DNA from: Roseiarcus sp036488815
GTDB taxonomy: Bacteria > Pseudomonadota > Alphaproteobacteria > Rhizobiales > Beijerinckiaceae
Assembly: GCA_036488815.1 (NCBI GenBank)
Contig: DASXGX010000010.1
Coordinates: 1-64,000 of the forward strand
Length of the DNA: 64,000 nt
Direction of reading: 5' to 3'
Of this stretch, positions 9,378-17,455 are shown piece by piece (position 1 is the first letter of the stretch; each line of letters begins with the position of its first letter). The notes beneath the pieces were generated by a model. That model was not told the origin of the DNA and searched no databases. It saw only the letters and a program-made list of their open reading frames with translations. Position numbers and translations under genes: made by a program.

Positions 9378-10229
9378 ATGGCGATGATTGTCGATAGCCA
9401 CCAGCACTTCTGGATCGCGAGCCGCGGCGACTACCATTGGATGGATCCGCACACGGTTCCGATCCTCTGTCGCGACTATCTTCCCGCCGATCTCAGCCCA
9501 CTGCTGCGTCGCGCCGGGGTCGATCGAACGATCCTGGTTCAAGCCGCCCAAACCGAGGCCGAGACCGACTTTCTGCTCGCGCTCGCCGAAAGGACCGAAT
9601 TCGTGGCCGGCGTCGTCGGTTGGCTTGACATGGAAGCCGAGGATTTCGAGCAAAAGCTCGCCGCCTACCGGAAACGCCCTAAGTTCCGTGGGCTCCGGCC
9701 CATGCTGCAGGATCTCGACGACGATGATTGGATTCTGCGCCCGACCGTTCTGCGCAACCTCGCCTGTCTTGCCGAGCAGCGTTTTCCGTTCGAGCTTCTT
9801 ACCTACACGCGTCATCTGCCGCACGTGCTGACGGCGTTGGAGAGAACGCCGGATCTGCACGCCGCGATCGACCACTTGTCCAAGCCGCCGATCGCCGCCG
9901 GGACGATAGAGCCGTGGCGGGGGTTCATGACGCGGATAGCGGAGCATCAGAACGTAAGCTGCAAGCTCTCCGGCATGATAACGGAAGCTCGTCACGATTC
10001 CTGGACGCCGGCCGATCTTCAGCCTTATGTCGACCATGCCTTCTCGGCTTTCGGGGTCGACCGGTTGATGTTCGGCAGCGACTGGCCGGTCTGCCTTCTG
10101 GCGGGAAGCTATGGCGACGTCGTCAATGCTCTGCGCGCCATTCTCGGCCCGCGCCTCGACGCCGGCGCGACGGCGAAGATTTTTGGAGGAAACGCCGTCG
10201 GCTTTTATGGTTTGGGAGATCCAGCGTGA
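9378..10229 (+). CDS. Amidohydrolase-2 family protein, putative sugar lactonase
   Basis: A 283-residue TIM-barrel hydrolase of the group containing L-rhamnono- and L-fucono-lactonases and pyrone-dicarboxylate lactonase. The N-terminal metal-binding HxH is in VDSHQHFW (residue 7 onward), a central histidine is in THRHLPH-like text (YTRHLPHV), CKLSGM is the conserved strand around residue 197, and FGSDWPVC near residue 234 carries the catalytic aspartate. In this operon it plausibly opens the lactone made by the adjacent Gfo/Idh dehydrogenase, giving the acid that the divergent enolase-family enzyme dehydrates. The start follows GAGGAC; the stop overlaps the next gene's GTG by 4 bases. Confidence 0.85.
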   Translation: MAMIVDSHQHFWIASRGDYHWMDPHTVPILCRDYLPADLSPLLRRAGVDRTILVQAAQTEAETDFLLALAERTEFVAGVVGWLDMEAEDFEQKLAAYRKRPKFRGLRPMLQDLDDDDWILRPTVLRNLACLAEQRFPFELLTYTRHLPHVLTALERTPDLHAAIDHLSKPPIAAGTIEPWRGFMTRIAEHQNVSCKLSGMITEARHDSWTPADLQPYVDHAFSAFGVDRLMFGSDWPVCLLAGSYGDVVNALRAILGPRLDAGATAKIFGGNAVGFYGLGDPA

Positions 10230-11209
10230 CAGTTGGGCTTGGGATCATCGGCGCTGGAATCGTCAGCGAGCTTTATGCGCAGGCGATCGAGCGGAGGAAG
10301 CCAGGAGGCTTCGTCGGAATATTCGACCCTGACCGTGCGAGTGCGCAGACGCTGGCGCGAAGATTGAACGGGCGGGCGTTCGACAGCCGCGCTGAACTGC
10401 TGGCCGCTCCCGAAATCGAAGCCTGTCTCGTCCTGAGCCCCAATCACGCACACCTCGACGACGCAATCGCTTGCCTCAGCGCTCGCAAGCACGTGATGAT
10501 CGAGAAGCCCATCGCGGAAACCCATGAAGCGATCGGGGCGCTAGCGGATGCAGCACGGCAGGCTGGGCGCGTTTGCATGCCGGCGCATAACTACATCTAC
10601 AATCCATCGCTGCAACGGGCCCGGCGGCTTCTGGCCGAAAAACGATTTGGCGCCGTGGCGAGCTACTGGATCCTCTACAACATCTTCCATTCCGAGGAGG
10701 TCGCGCGTCGCTACGGGGGCGTGCTGCGCGAGGTGGCGGTGCATCACGCCTATTCGTTGCTCTATCTTGCGGGACGCCCGCTCGATGTCTCGGCTCGCAC
10801 AAGCCGCGTTCACTACAAAACGCTGGATGCGGAAGATCAGGTCGCTCTCTGCTGCCAAATGCCCGATGGCGCGCTCGCCAATCTATGGGTCAGCTTCGCC
10901 GCCTCCGATCCGACCTCTGATCCGTGGACCGTCGTCTACAAGATATTGGGCGAAAAAGGCGGCGTCAGCTTCACCTGGAACGACGCCATCTTCCCCGACG
11001 CCGGCGGCCCGGCCTGGGGCGTGGTCAACTATGTCGACAGCTTCCATGACCAGCTCACGCATTTCCTCGATGAGGTCATACCGGGGCGCGCCGAACCGCT
11101 CTCGACCCTACAGGACGCCGCCGACGCGCTCGCGATCATTGCGGCGGCCGAATCCTCAGCGAAGCAAAAAGCCGCCGCCGTAGCGATCGACTATCGACAG
11201 CTTAGCTAG
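10226..11209 (+). CDS. Gfo/Idh/MocA family NAD(P)-dependent oxidoreductase
   Basis: A 327-residue sugar or polyol dehydrogenase family member. The Rossmann motif GLGIIGAGIVSE opens the protein, and MIEKPIAET near residue 93 is the conserved EKP motif of the family with its catalytic lysine; a C-terminal alpha/beta domain follows. The start is a GTG overlapping the lactonase stop (GTGA), so translation is coupled. It is the last gene of the sugar operon and probably oxidises the imported sugar at C1. Sugar identity and cofactor preference cannot be read from the sequence. Confidence 0.87.
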   Translation: MTVGLGIIGAGIVSELYAQAIERRKPGGFVGIFDPDRASAQTLARRLNGRAFDSRAELLAAPEIEACLVLSPNHAHLDDAIACLSARKHVMIEKPIAETHEAIGALADAARQAGRVCMPAHNYIYNPSLQRARRLLAEKRFGAVASYWILYNIFHSEEVARRYGGVLREVAVHHAYSLLYLAGRPLDVSARTSRVHYKTLDAEDQVALCCQMPDGALANLWVSFAASDPTSDPWTVVYKILGEKGGVSFTWNDAIFPDAGGPAWGVVNYVDSFHDQLTHFLDEVIPGRAEPLSTLQDAADALAIIAAAESSAKQKAAAVAIDYRQLS

Positions 11210-11553
11210 GCCTTCCGCTGGCCGGCAGGATCGTTCCTCATATCCGGCATTGGGTCCCGCACACGCTTGCTGCGCGCCCTCGCAGCCATCGATCTCGCCG
11301 ACATGATCGACGTATCGATTGAAAGGATCAGCCACCGGAATATAATCGAAGGGCCTGGATTACGTGGCGACGGAGAGCCCGTCCTTCTTCCACACTATGG
11401 CGCCCGACTTCGCGGCTGGGGAGGCGCTCGCCTCATTGCTCATTGCTCACTGCTCGTCGCCGCCGCGGGCGAATGCGGGCTCGCCGCGGTGCGCGGCATG
11501 GAACTGGAGTTCGACGATCTTTTCACCCATTTGCGCGAAGGCGTGCGAAAGCC
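11210..11553 (+). other. Interval with a weak 96-codon frame and no recognised gene
   Basis: An open frame at 11267-11557 ends by overlapping the aminotransferase ATG by 4 bases, the arrangement expected of a real coupled gene, but its product resembles nothing I know and it lacks a clear ribosome binding site. A different frame around 11350-11440 also has protein-like text. The stretch may be the decayed tail of a former upstream gene. Confidence 0.35.
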
Positions 11554-12894
11554 ATGACCCACATCCTTCATCGACAGATCAGCAGCGACTATCCCGTCGC
11601 TGTTGGCGGCCGCGGCGTCATGCTCTTCGACCGCGCCGGCAAGAACTATATCGACGCCTCTGGCGGCGCGGCCGTTTCCTGCCTCGGCCATCAGCACCCG
11701 GACGTCATCGCGGCGATGCGCGCCCAGATCGATACGCTCGCCTACGCCCATACCAGCTTCTTCACCAACGAGCCGGCGGAGGCGCTCGCCGAGGAATTGG
11801 CGGCGCATGCGCCGGGCGATCTCAACCGCGTCTATTTCGTTTCCGGCGGCTCGGAAGGCATGGAGACGGCGCTGAAAATGGCCCGGCAGGTTTTCGTCGA
11901 GCGCGGCGAACCGAACCGCCGCCGCTTCGTCGCGCGCCAGCAGAGCTATCACGGCAATACGCTCGGCGCGCTGTCCGTCGGCGGCAACCCTTGGCGCAAG
12001 GCGCCTTTCGAACCGATCCTGATCGAAAGCCATCACATCGAGCCCTGCTATGCCTATCGCCATCGCCGAGACGCTGAAAGTCTCGAAGACTATGGCCGGC
12101 GGGCTGCGGACGCTCTCGAAACCAAACTCCTCGCGCTCGGTCCTCAAACGGTGATCGCTTTCGTCGCTGAGACCGTCGTCGGCGCGACGCTTGGCGCCGT
12201 TCCTCCAGCTCCAGGCTATTTCAAGCGCGTCCGCGAGATTTGCGATCGCCATGGCGTCTTACTCATTCTCGATGAGGTGATGTGCGGGATGGGCCGCACG
12301 GGCACGCTGCACGCTTGCGAGCAGGACGGCGTCGCGCCCGATCTCATGGTCGTCGCCAAGGGCCTGGGCGGCGGTTACGCGCCGCTCGGCGCCGTGCTGA
12401 TCTCGGAGAAAATCTATCAGAGCTTCGCCAACGGCTCCGGCGCGTTCCAGCACGGCCACACTTATATCGGCCACGCGCTCGCCTGCGCCGCGGGGCTTGC
12501 CGTGCAGCAGGTCGTGCGGCGCGATGGCCTGCTGGCCGAGGTCCGAACACGCGGCGATCAACTCGAACGCCGGCTCAGAGAGCGTATCGGCAATCACCAT
12601 CATGTGGGCGACATCCGCGGCCGCGGCCTGTTTTGGGGCGTCGAACTGGTCGCCGACCGCGCGACGAAAGCGCCGTTCGATCCTGCTTTGAAATTGCATG
12701 CGAGGATCAAGGACGAGGCGATGGAGCGTGGCCTTATGATCTATCCCAATGGGGGCGCCGCGGACGGCCGGGCCGGCGACCATGTCCTGCTGGCGCCGCC
12801 GTTCATCGTTGATGACGCGACGATCGATACGATCGTCGAGCGACTCGGCGAATCGATCGAGGCGGCGGTCGCCAAGGCTCGTTCGTCAGGATGA
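11554..12894 (+). CDS. Class III PLP-dependent aminotransferase
   Basis: A 446-residue fold-type I aminotransferase (omega-amino acid/acetylornithine group). VYFVSGGSEGMETALKMAR near residue 95 is the phosphate-binding region, LLILDEVMCGMGRTG near 235 carries the PLP-ring aspartate, and VVAKGLGGGYAPLGAVL near 268 carries the Schiff-base lysine. It begins a short plus-strand unit with an Asp/Glu racemase-family gene. Together with the facing D-amino-acid dehydrogenase operon it suggests processing of an unusual or D-configured amino acid. Substrate unknown. Confidence 0.9.
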   Translation: MTHILHRQISSDYPVAVGGRGVMLFDRAGKNYIDASGGAAVSCLGHQHPDVIAAMRAQIDTLAYAHTSFFTNEPAEALAEELAAHAPGDLNRVYFVSGGSEGMETALKMARQVFVERGEPNRRRFVARQQSYHGNTLGALSVGGNPWRKAPFEPILIESHHIEPCYAYRHRRDAESLEDYGRRAADALETKLLALGPQTVIAFVAETVVGATLGAVPPAPGYFKRVREICDRHGVLLILDEVMCGMGRTGTLHACEQDGVAPDLMVVAKGLGGGYAPLGAVLISEKIYQSFANGSGAFQHGHTYIGHALACAAGLAVQQVVRRDGLLAEVRTRGDQLERRLRERIGNHHHVGDIRGRGLFWGVELVADRATKAPFDPALKLHARIKDEAMERGLMIYPNGGAADGRAGDHVLLAPPFIVDDATIDTIVERLGESIEAAVAKARSSG

Positions 12895-12925
12895 TGGGAT
12901 CATTGCGGCGCAGGACGGGGCGAAC

Positions 12926-13627
12926 ATGTCGAGCGGTGACGCCAACACGCGGATAGCGCTGATCCATGCGCTGGAGGAATCGGTCGGACCTGCGCGCGAA
13001 GCCTTCGCCCAGTTATGGCCGGAGGCCTTCACCTACGATCTGCTCGACACGTCGCTTGCGGTCGACCGGGCCCATGCTGGCCGGCTCGACGGCGCCATGG
13101 TGGCGAGATTTCATGCCTTGGCCGAGTATGCGAGCGCCTATGCCGGCAAGGGCGGCGCCACGGCCGGGATCCTGTTCACGTGCTCGGCCTTCGGCCCGGC
13201 GATCGATGCAGTCAAAAACAGCGCGGCCATCCCCGTGATCCGGCCGAACGAGGCCGCGTTCGAGAGCGCCCTTGAAGCCGGCGACAGGATTGGGCTTGTT
13301 GTTTCCTTCGAACCGTCCCGAGCCTCCCTGGAGCGCGAACTGCGGGATATGGCCGGCGCGCGCCATCGTGAAGTGACAGTCGCCTGCGCTGTCGCCGAAG
13401 GCGCTCTCGAGGCGCTCAAGGCTGGCGATGGGGCTCGCCATGATCGTCTGGTCGCCGATGCAGTCGCGCGGCTGCCGGCCGTCGACGTGATCGTGCTGGG
13501 CCAGTTTTCGCTGGCCCGCGCCCGAGACTTGGCCTCCCGAACAAGCCCCGTGCCGATCATCACCACCCCTCACAGCGCCGTCGAAGCCCTCAAGACCATG
13601 GTCCAGGCCCGGCAAAAGCGAGGGTAG
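12926..13627 (+). CDS. Asp/Glu/hydantoin racemase superfamily protein
   Basis: A 233-residue protein with the two-lobed fold of aspartate/glutamate racemases. The first-lobe motif ILFTCSAFGPAI has the expected cysteine, but the second-lobe position reads VIVLGQFSLARA, with Gln where a racemase has its second catalytic Cys. One-cysteine members can act as decarboxylases or isomerases, so a racemase name would be unsafe. The start at 12926 is the only good ATG in frame; 31 bases separate it from the aminotransferase stop, consistent with an operon. Confidence 0.82.
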   Translation: MSSGDANTRIALIHALEESVGPAREAFAQLWPEAFTYDLLDTSLAVDRAHAGRLDGAMVARFHALAEYASAYAGKGGATAGILFTCSAFGPAIDAVKNSAAIPVIRPNEAAFESALEAGDRIGLVVSFEPSRASLERELRDMAGARHREVTVACAVAEGALEALKAGDGARHDRLVADAVARLPAVDVIVLGQFSLARARDLASRTSPVPIITTPHSAVEALKTMVQARQKRG

Positions 13628-13714
13628 GCCAACAAGGGGGGTCCGCGCGGAGCGCAAGCAATACGGCGACGTGCCCGAGAGGACGGGAATAGCCTCGTCG
13701 CGTGGCTGCATCCG

Positions 13715-14521
13715 TCAGACGATCGGCAGCTCGAAAAGGCGCCCGAACGCAGCAAGGCTGTCGTCGACGCCGGCCAATCGCAGGCAGTGCCAAGCCATTG
13801 CGTGGTTGCTGGATGTGACCGGCGCGCCGATCCGGCGTTCGAGTCCAGCGACGGCTTCGGCGACCCGCAGGCTCGTGCACGATACGAATATCGCCTCGAC
13901 GCCGCTCGTTCCGGCCAGCCGCTGCACGGCGGTCTCGATCGATGGCACGGAGATGCGGGCGGCGTCGCGGTCGTCGCGGCGGTCAAAAGTTGCGACCGCG
14001 GCGATATCCACCCCGCGCCCATTGAAATAGCGCGCAAGGCTTTCGTTTATCTCGGGCGCGTAGGGCGTCAGGAGGCCAATTCCCTTTACGCCAAGGGTCC
14101 GGAACGCGGCGAGCGCGGCCGTGACGGGCGTCGTGCAGGCGACGCCGGGTCGGCTTTTGCGGATCTCCGCGAAGACCGCCTCTTCGCCGAGCGTCATCGT
14201 CGCCGACGTGCAGCCGAATGCGACGACGTCGAGCGGGATGCTGGGAAGGATGAGGTCGACGCTCGGGCCGATCCTCGGACCGATGGCGCGCAATGTCGCG
14301 GGGGTGATGTCGTTGTCGCTGAACACGCGCGATTCATAGAACGCGACGCCGGGCAGGCGCACAAGCGCGCGAAACTCATGCTCCATCGTCTGATCGGTCG
14401 CGAGGACGACGAGACCGATCGCCGCGCGTGAAGCCAAGCCTCGGTCGAGTTCGGACGGGAGCACGCCCAAATCGATCGGTCGGAAAGAAACGGCGCGATC
14501 GGATGCCGGGTTGACCGACAT
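13715..14521 (-). CDS. Maleate isomerase/arylmalonate decarboxylase-like Asp/Glu racemase family protein
   Basis: A 268-residue member of the maleate cis-trans isomerase group (COG3473-like). Both active-site cysteines are present: VVAFGCTSATM near residue 103 and AIFVSCTSLRV near residue 223. The usual opening strand (LGVLPSE) is near residue 18. It is the last gene of a minus-strand operon running from the amino-acid ABC transporter through the D-amino-acid dehydrogenase, 18 bases downstream of the latter. Isomerising or racemising the transported compound is a reasonable inference. Confidence 0.83.
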   Translation of the reverse strand: MSVNPASDRAVSFRPIDLGVLPSELDRGLASRAAIGLVVLATDQTMEHEFRALVRLPGVAFYESRVFSDNDITPATLRAIGPRIGPSVDLILPSIPLDVVAFGCTSATMTLGEEAVFAEIRKSRPGVACTTPVTAALAAFRTLGVKGIGLLTPYAPEINESLARYFNGRGVDIAAVATFDRRDDRDAARISVPSIETAVQRLAGTSGVEAIFVSCTSLRVAEAVAGLERRIGAPVTSSNHAMAWHCLRLAGVDDSLAAFGRLFELPIV

Positions 14522-14539
14522 GAGAGATCCCTTTCGGAT

Positions 14540-15784
14540 TCAAGCGGCCAGCAGCCCTTCCATGGGAATGGCGGGTGTGCGGCCTGCGATGAGGTCGGCG
14601 GTGATCCGGGCCGAACCGTGCGACATGGTCCAGCCGATATGGCCGTGCCCGGTATTCAGGAAGAGGTTGCCAAAGCGCTGACGGCCGAAACAGGGCAGGT
14701 TGCTCGGGGTCATCGGCCTCAGGCCCGCCCACATTTCAGCGCGCTCGTAGTCCGCCCCTTCAGGATAAAGCTCCTGCGTCACCCGTTTCATGAATGCGAA
14801 ATCGGACGGCTTGTGGCTCGTGTCGTAGCCGGCGAACTCCGCCGTCGCGGTGACGCGAACCCGATCTCCGAACCGGGAGATGGCCACCAGATTGTGTTCG
14901 TCGACGGACGCGATCGTTGGCGGCAACTTGTGATTGCCGATCGGTATGGTCAGCGAATAGCCTTTGATCGGGTAAATGGGCAATCGAACGCCGATCTTGC
15001 GAGCGACGATCGGGCTATGCGACCCGAGCGCGAGCACATAGGCGTCGCCCTTGAAATCTCCCTTCTCGGTCACGACGCGGGAAATTTTGTCGCCCGCATT
15101 CTCGATGCTCACAATCGTCGCGCCGGTATGTATGGCGCCGCCGCGCGCGAGGATCTTGGCCGCCAGCGCGTGCGTGAATTTGGCGGGATCGCCGGTCTCG
15201 TCGGTTGGGCAATAGATGCCGCCGACGATCTCACCCTTCGCCAGGGCGAGCGACGGGTCGAGAGCGAGCACGCCGTTGCGATCGAGCAGCTTGATGACCT
15301 GTCCGTCGGATTCGAGCAGCCTCATGTGCTCCACGCCGGCGTCGAGCGCCTGCTGGCTTCGGTGGAAGTACAGGATGCCGCGGTCGCTGCGATCGTATTC
15401 GATGGCTTCCTCGGCGACGACCTGCTGGAGCACGGTTTGCGAATAGGCGGCGAGGCGGTGCTTCAGCAACGTATTGCGCCGCGCCTTCGCGGACGTGCAT
15501 TCCCTCAGGAATAGCCAGGACCATGAATAGAGCCGCGGATCCGTGGAAAACTTGAAGCGGAGCGCCTGATCTTTCAACGCGAGCGATTTCAATAGCGTCA
15601 TCGGCGCCTTGGGCGACGACCAGACGAAGGAATGGCCCGGCGCGATCATGCCGGCATTGCCCCAACTTGTTTCGGCGCAGACTTCTGCGTTGCGCTCCAC
15701 GACCACGACGTCGTGTCCGTCCTTTTGCAATTGGTACGCCGTCGTCACGCCAACGACGCCGCCTCCCAGGACCACGATACGCAT
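14540..15784 (-). CDS. dadA: D-amino-acid dehydrogenase (FAD), DadA-like
   Basis: A 414-residue flavoprotein of the DAO/GlyOx family, close to the usual 410-435 for DadA. The dinucleotide-binding motif VVLGGGVVGVTTAYQL starts at residue 4, ETSWGNAGMIAPGHS near 40 is typical of DadA, and LNTGHGHIGWTMSHGSA near 380 is the C-terminal FAD motif. It oxidatively deaminates D-amino acids and passes electrons to the respiratory chain. The start at 15784 puts the Rossmann motif at the N-terminus; a start at 15865 would add 27 residues unlike the family. The operon context with a Liv-type transporter suggests D-amino acid import. Confidence 0.9.
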   Translation of the reverse strand: MRIVVLGGGVVGVTTAYQLQKDGHDVVVVERNAEVCAETSWGNAGMIAPGHSFVWSSPKAPMTLLKSLALKDQALRFKFSTDPRLYSWSWLFLRECTSAKARRNTLLKHRLAAYSQTVLQQVVAEEAIEYDRSDRGILYFHRSQQALDAGVEHMRLLESDGQVIKLLDRNGVLALDPSLALAKGEIVGGIYCPTDETGDPAKFTHALAAKILARGGAIHTGATIVSIENAGDKISRVVTEKGDFKGDAYVLALGSHSPIVARKIGVRLPIYPIKGYSLTIPIGNHKLPPTIASVDEHNLVAISRFGDRVRVTATAEFAGYDTSHKPSDFAFMKRVTQELYPEGADYERAEMWAGLRPMTPSNLPCFGRQRFGNLFLNTGHGHIGWTMSHGSARITADLIAGRTPAIPMEGLLAA

Positions 15785-15876
15785 GCCGCCTCCCGGCGTT
15801 CGAGGCTTCTCCGGCCCCACCGCACTTCTATTCTTGTCGGCCCCGAGCGCCAAGTCGAATCTCACTCCGGCGCCTG

Positions 15877-16584
15877 CTAGCCGAGGTAGGCGCGCTGCAC
15901 TTTCTCGTCTTCGAGCAGGTCTTTGCCGCGTCCAGTCAGCACGATCCGGCCACTCTCCATGACATAGGCCGTGTCGGCGATATCCAGCGCCCGCAGCGCG
16001 TTCTGTTCGACCAGGAGGATGGTGACGCCTTGTTCGTTGATCGTCTGGATGGTTTCGAACACCTGATCGACCAAAACAGGAGAAAGGCCCATGCTCGGCT
16101 CGTCCATAAGCAGAACACGAGGCCGACCCATCAAGGCGCGCGCCGTCGCCGCCATTTGTTGCTCGCCGCCGGAAAGGGTGCCTGCGACTTGTTTCAGGCG
16201 CTCGCGCAATCGTGGAAAGAGCCGCAGCATGCGCTCCTTGTCTTCCTGGATCGCGGGTTTGTCCCGGCGGGCGAACGCGCCCATCGCGAGATTTTCCTCG
16301 ACCGTCAGGCGGGCGAAGATGCGCCGGCCCTCCGGCACATGGAGCAAGCCCATGGCGGCGATCGCGTGCGACGGCGCCTCGCCCAGGCTTTCTCCGTCGA
16401 GGCGAACGTCGCCGGCGCGCGGACGGATCAGCCCGCTGATCGCCCGCAAGGTGGTCGTCTTGCCGGCGCCGTTGGCTCCTACAAGCGCGACGATCTGTTT
16501 GGCCTCGACCTTGATCGAGACGCCTTTGAGCGCTTCGATATTGTCGTAGAACACATGAATGTCGTCGACTTCGAGTAGCGCCAT
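15877..16584 (-). CDS. livF: Branched-chain-type amino acid ABC transporter ATP-binding protein LivF
   Basis: A 235-residue ATPase of the HAAT family. Walker A is GANGAGKTT (about residue 36), the signature is TLSGGEQQMAATARAL (about 136), Walker B is RVLLMDEPSMG, and ITILLVEQN carries the switch region, where the LivF family typically has Gln in place of His. It pairs with the LivG-like ATPase 16 bases upstream. The substrate of this copy need not be leucine, isoleucine or valine; the dadA partner hints at other amino acids. Confidence 0.93.
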   Translation of the reverse strand: MALLEVDDIHVFYDNIEALKGVSIKVEAKQIVALVGANGAGKTTTLRAISGLIRPRAGDVRLDGESLGEAPSHAIAAMGLLHVPEGRRIFARLTVEENLAMGAFARRDKPAIQEDKERMLRLFPRLRERLKQVAGTLSGGEQQMAATARALMGRPRVLLMDEPSMGLSPVLVDQVFETIQTINEQGVTILLVEQNALRALDIADTAYVMESGRIVLTGRGKDLLEDEKVQRAYLG

Positions 16585-16600
16585 TTCGCCTCGCTATCGG

Positions 16601-17455
16601 CTACGGTTCGGGTTCGCTCGGCGTCGCGCTAATGCTTTCAATCGCACGGCGGCGTGCGGCGGCTGGCGCGCGCTTCGGACTGCCGAGATACGCCTCGATG
16701 ACTTTGGGATGGTTTTGGATCTCGGCTGGCGACCCTTCGGCAATCTTGACGCCGTGGTCGAGCACCGTCACCAGATCCGACATCCCCATGACGACGCGCA
16801 TTTGATGCTCGATGAGCAGAATGGTGATCCCGAATGTTTCACGCACCCCGCGGATGAACGCCATCATGTCAGTGGTCTCGCGCGGGTTCATGCCGGCTGT
16901 CGGCTCGTCGAGCATGAGCAGCTTCGGACGCGTCGCGAGGGCCCGCCCGATCTCGAGACGCCGTTGCTCCCCGTAGGCGAGATTGCGGGCGAGGACATCG
17001 CCGCGGCCGCGCAGCCCGACGAAGTGCAGCATATTGAGCGCTTGCTCATGCGCCCTTTGCTCGTCCCGCCTCGTGTACGGCGAGTTGAACAGCGCTCCCC
17101 ACCAATGTGAGCGCAGATGGAGATGCATGCCGACCAGCAAATTCTCGATCGCGGTAATGTTGCGGAACAGCCGGATATTCTGATAGGTGCGGCTGATCCC
17201 GCAAGCCGCGACGCGATCGGGCGTCAAGCCGTCCACGCGTTCGCCGAGAAACCAAATCTGACCGCCGGATATCTGCAAGTTCTGCATGATGCAGTTGAAG
17301 ACCGTCGTCTTTCCCGCGCCGTTCGGGCCGATGATGCTGTGTATGGCGCGTTCGCGCACGCTAAGATCCAACCCGCTGACGGCGACAAGACCGCCAAAGC
17401 GCATCGTAAGCCGGTCGGCCTTCAAAATCTCGCGCTGCGGCGTCGCGCTCGCCAT
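16601..17455 (-). CDS. livG: Branched-chain-type amino acid ABC transporter ATP-binding protein LivG
   Basis: A 284-residue ATPase with Walker A GPNGAGKTTVFN (about residue 42), Walker B KLLMLDEPTAGMNP and the switch histidine in ILLIEHQM. The signature loop is YGEQRRLEIGRAL (LAYGEQRR replaces LSGGQ, which is normal for LivG). The C-terminus carries an extra basic/alanine-rich tail of about 25 residues. It directly follows the permease gene, with adjacent stop and start codons, so translation is coupled. Confidence 0.93.
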   Translation of the reverse strand: MASATPQREILKADRLTMRFGGLVAVSGLDLSVRERAIHSIIGPNGAGKTTVFNCIMQNLQISGGQIWFLGERVDGLTPDRVAACGISRTYQNIRLFRNITAIENLLVGMHLHLRSHWWGALFNSPYTRRDEQRAHEQALNMLHFVGLRGRGDVLARNLAYGEQRRLEIGRALATRPKLLMLDEPTAGMNPRETTDMMAFIRGVRETFGITILLIEHQMRVVMGMSDLVTVLDHGVKIAEGSPAEIQNHPKVIEAYLGSPKRAPAAARRRAIESISATPSEPEP

